Shown: one piece after another, positions 63,123 through 64,000 of the stretch
Numbering within the stretch: the stretch's first letter is position 1
How the letters are laid out: every line of letters begins with the position of its first letter
Assembly: GCF_022919135.1 (NCBI RefSeq)
Contig: NZ_CP095049.1
Coordinates: forward strand, 3,600,501-3,664,500
Source of the DNA: Hymenobacter cellulosivorans
Lineage (GTDB): Bacteria > Bacteroidota > Bacteroidia > Cytophagales > Hymenobacteraceae
Direction: 5' to 3'
DNA length: 64,000 bases
Notes under the pieces: generated by a model
Told to the model about the DNA's origin: nothing
Seen by the model: the letters and a program-made list of their open reading frames with translations, nothing else
Databases searched by the model: none
Position numbers and translations under genes: made by a program

Positions 63123-64000
63123 AGGGAATGGTGATGGTAACGGTGGTGCCCACGTTCAGTTCACTTTCCAGCGAAATAGCGCCGTCCATGAGCTCCAGGT
63201 AGCGGGCAATGATGTAGAGGCCCAGGCCGGTGCCAGGCAGGTTGGCCGCATTGCGGGCCCGGAAAAACCGCTCGAACAAATGCTCCTGGTCTTCCCGGGA
63301 AATGCCCAGGCCCTGATCCTGCACCCGCAGCGTGAGCCGGCCCGGCTGGCAGGCGGCCTGCACCGTCACCACCGAGTTTTCGCCCGAGTACTTGATGGCG
63401 TTGGAAAGCAGGTTGACCAGGATTTTGCGCAGCAAGGACGGGTCGAGGCGCACCGGGCCGGGGCAGAGCACCTGCCGCTCGATGCGCTGGCCAGCTTTGA
63501 GCATGCCCTGCACGTCGGTGGCGGTTTCTTCCAGCAAATCAGCTAAGTCCAGGTTCACCGGGCGGGCTTCGATTTTACCTTCCTCAATGCGGCCTACCGA
63601 GAGGAATTCCTCCAGAATGTCGTTGAGGTGATTCACCGAGGCCCGGATGCGCTGCAAGTGCTTGAGACGCTTGTCCTGCTGCTCGGTAGCCGGGTATTTT
63701 TCAATGAGCGTGGCCGAGGTGAGCACCGCCGTGAGCGGGGTCCGGAACTCGTGGGAGGCCATGCTCACGAAGCGCGACTTGAGCTCCCCGAGTTCCTGCT
63801 CGGCGGCCAGGGCCTGGGTCAGCTCCTGGCTGCGCTGCTCAAGCTGCTCGAGGGTGCTGAGCAGGGCGTGGGTGCGGTCGGCCACTTTCTGTTCCAGCTC
63901 GGCGTTGAGACGCTCCACATGTTCGCGCTGGGCAATGAGCTCCTGCTCGGCTTCCTTTTTAAAGGTGATGTCGAGCACGTAGGCCACCACGTAGAGCTCC
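63100..64000 (-). CDS. Hybrid-free sensor histidine kinase (PAS-HisKA-HATPase), 5' truncated by window end
   Basis: The frame is open to the right edge, so the N-terminus is missing. The first visible residues (ELYVVAYVLDITFKKEAEQEL) are the end of a PAS domain. A coiled coil follows (residues ERLNAELEQKVADRTHALLSTLEQLEQ), then HisKA with the phospho-acceptor His in FVSMASHEFRTPLTAV. HATPase has NLLSNAIKYSG, VQDQGLGISREDQEHLFERFFRA and GTGLGLYI. It should phosphorylate the downstream REC-CRP protein, with which it overlaps by 23 bp. The signal is unknown; a haem-PAS or ligand-PAS upstream would fit oxygen sensing. Confidence 0.93.
   Translation of the reverse strand, partial: ELYVVAYVLDITFKKEAEQELIAQREHVERLNAELEQKVADRTHALLSTLEQLEQRSQELTQALAAEQELGELKSRFVSMASHEFRTPLTAVLTSATLIEKYPATEQQDKRLKHLQRIRASVNHLNDILEEFLSVGRIEEGKIEARPVNLDLADLLEETATDVQGMLKAGQRIERQVLCPGPVRLDPSLLRKILVNLLSNAIKYSGENSVVTVQAACQPGRLTLRVQDQGLGISREDQEHLFERFFRARNAANLPGTGLGLYIIARYLELMDGAISLESELNVGTTVTITIPYENHSAD

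Overview
The window is about 64 kb of GC-rich chromosome from a member of the Bacteroidota, most likely a Hymenobacter-like bacterium (Cytophagales). The evidence is a type IX secretion C-terminal signal on a metalloprotease, a fused CcoN-CcoO cbb3 oxidase, several -7 boxes of the TAnnTTTG type used by Bacteroidota, and a dense set of plant-polysaccharide hydrolases. The assignment rests on gene content and motifs; no search was run.

Region 1 (1-20677, + strand) and region 3 (23659-43482, - strand) are two halves of a carbohydrate locus. The + half encodes GH140-like, GH43-like, sialidase-fold, GH2, GH78, GH105, a second sialidase-fold, esterase, GH141-like and a second GH78-like protein. The - half reads as one very long transcription unit: GH78, GH43-like, GH2, GH2, GH106, GH127, SGNH/sialate O-acetylesterase and a DUF5703-type protein. 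Nearly all carry export signals. GH140, GH141, GH106, GH127, GH78, GH105, GH2 and an acetylesterase together match the toolkit known for the pectin rhamnogalacturonan-II (RG-II) in Bacteroides. No SusC/SusD pair or sensor lies in the window. One + gene carries a -1 frameshift.

Three insertions break up this locus. A 584-bp cassette (4091-4674) has near-perfect 44-bp inverted ends around a DUF559 nuclease gene. A roughly 2-kb AT-rich island (about 7526-9600) carries three tightly packed unknown genes: a GIY-YIG-like protein, a small protein with a hydrophobic centre, and a Cys/His-cluster protein. A palindromic, MITE-like element sits in the signal-peptide region of the DUF5703 gene.

Region 2 (20786-23563, + strand) is a TetR regulator, a FabF-type ketosynthase and a short-chain dehydrogenase. 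Identical 14-bp operators precede tetR and fabF.

Region 4 (43862-47527, + strand) holds a secreted HExxHxxGxxD metalloprotease, a Fur/Zur-family regulator and a MerC-like membrane protein. A 24-bp perfect palindrome with a Zur-like core precedes merC.

Region 5 (47741-61765) is the microaerobic respiration module. The - strand carries ccoNO, ccoQ-like, a small membrane gene, ccoP, ccoG, ccoH, a UreH/TauE-like transporter, a universal stress protein and hemF, plus ccoI-ccoS. The + strand carries a 2H phosphoesterase, a TlpA-like thioredoxin, a membrane protein and a group III truncated hemoglobin. Two tandem FNR-type sites lie upstream of ccoNO and again between ccoI and the hemoglobin unit, with conserved geometry.

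Region 6 (61933-64000, - strand) contains a cupin remnant, a REC-CRP/FNR response regulator and the 3' part of its histidine kinase. This regulator is a plausible reader of the tandem sites.
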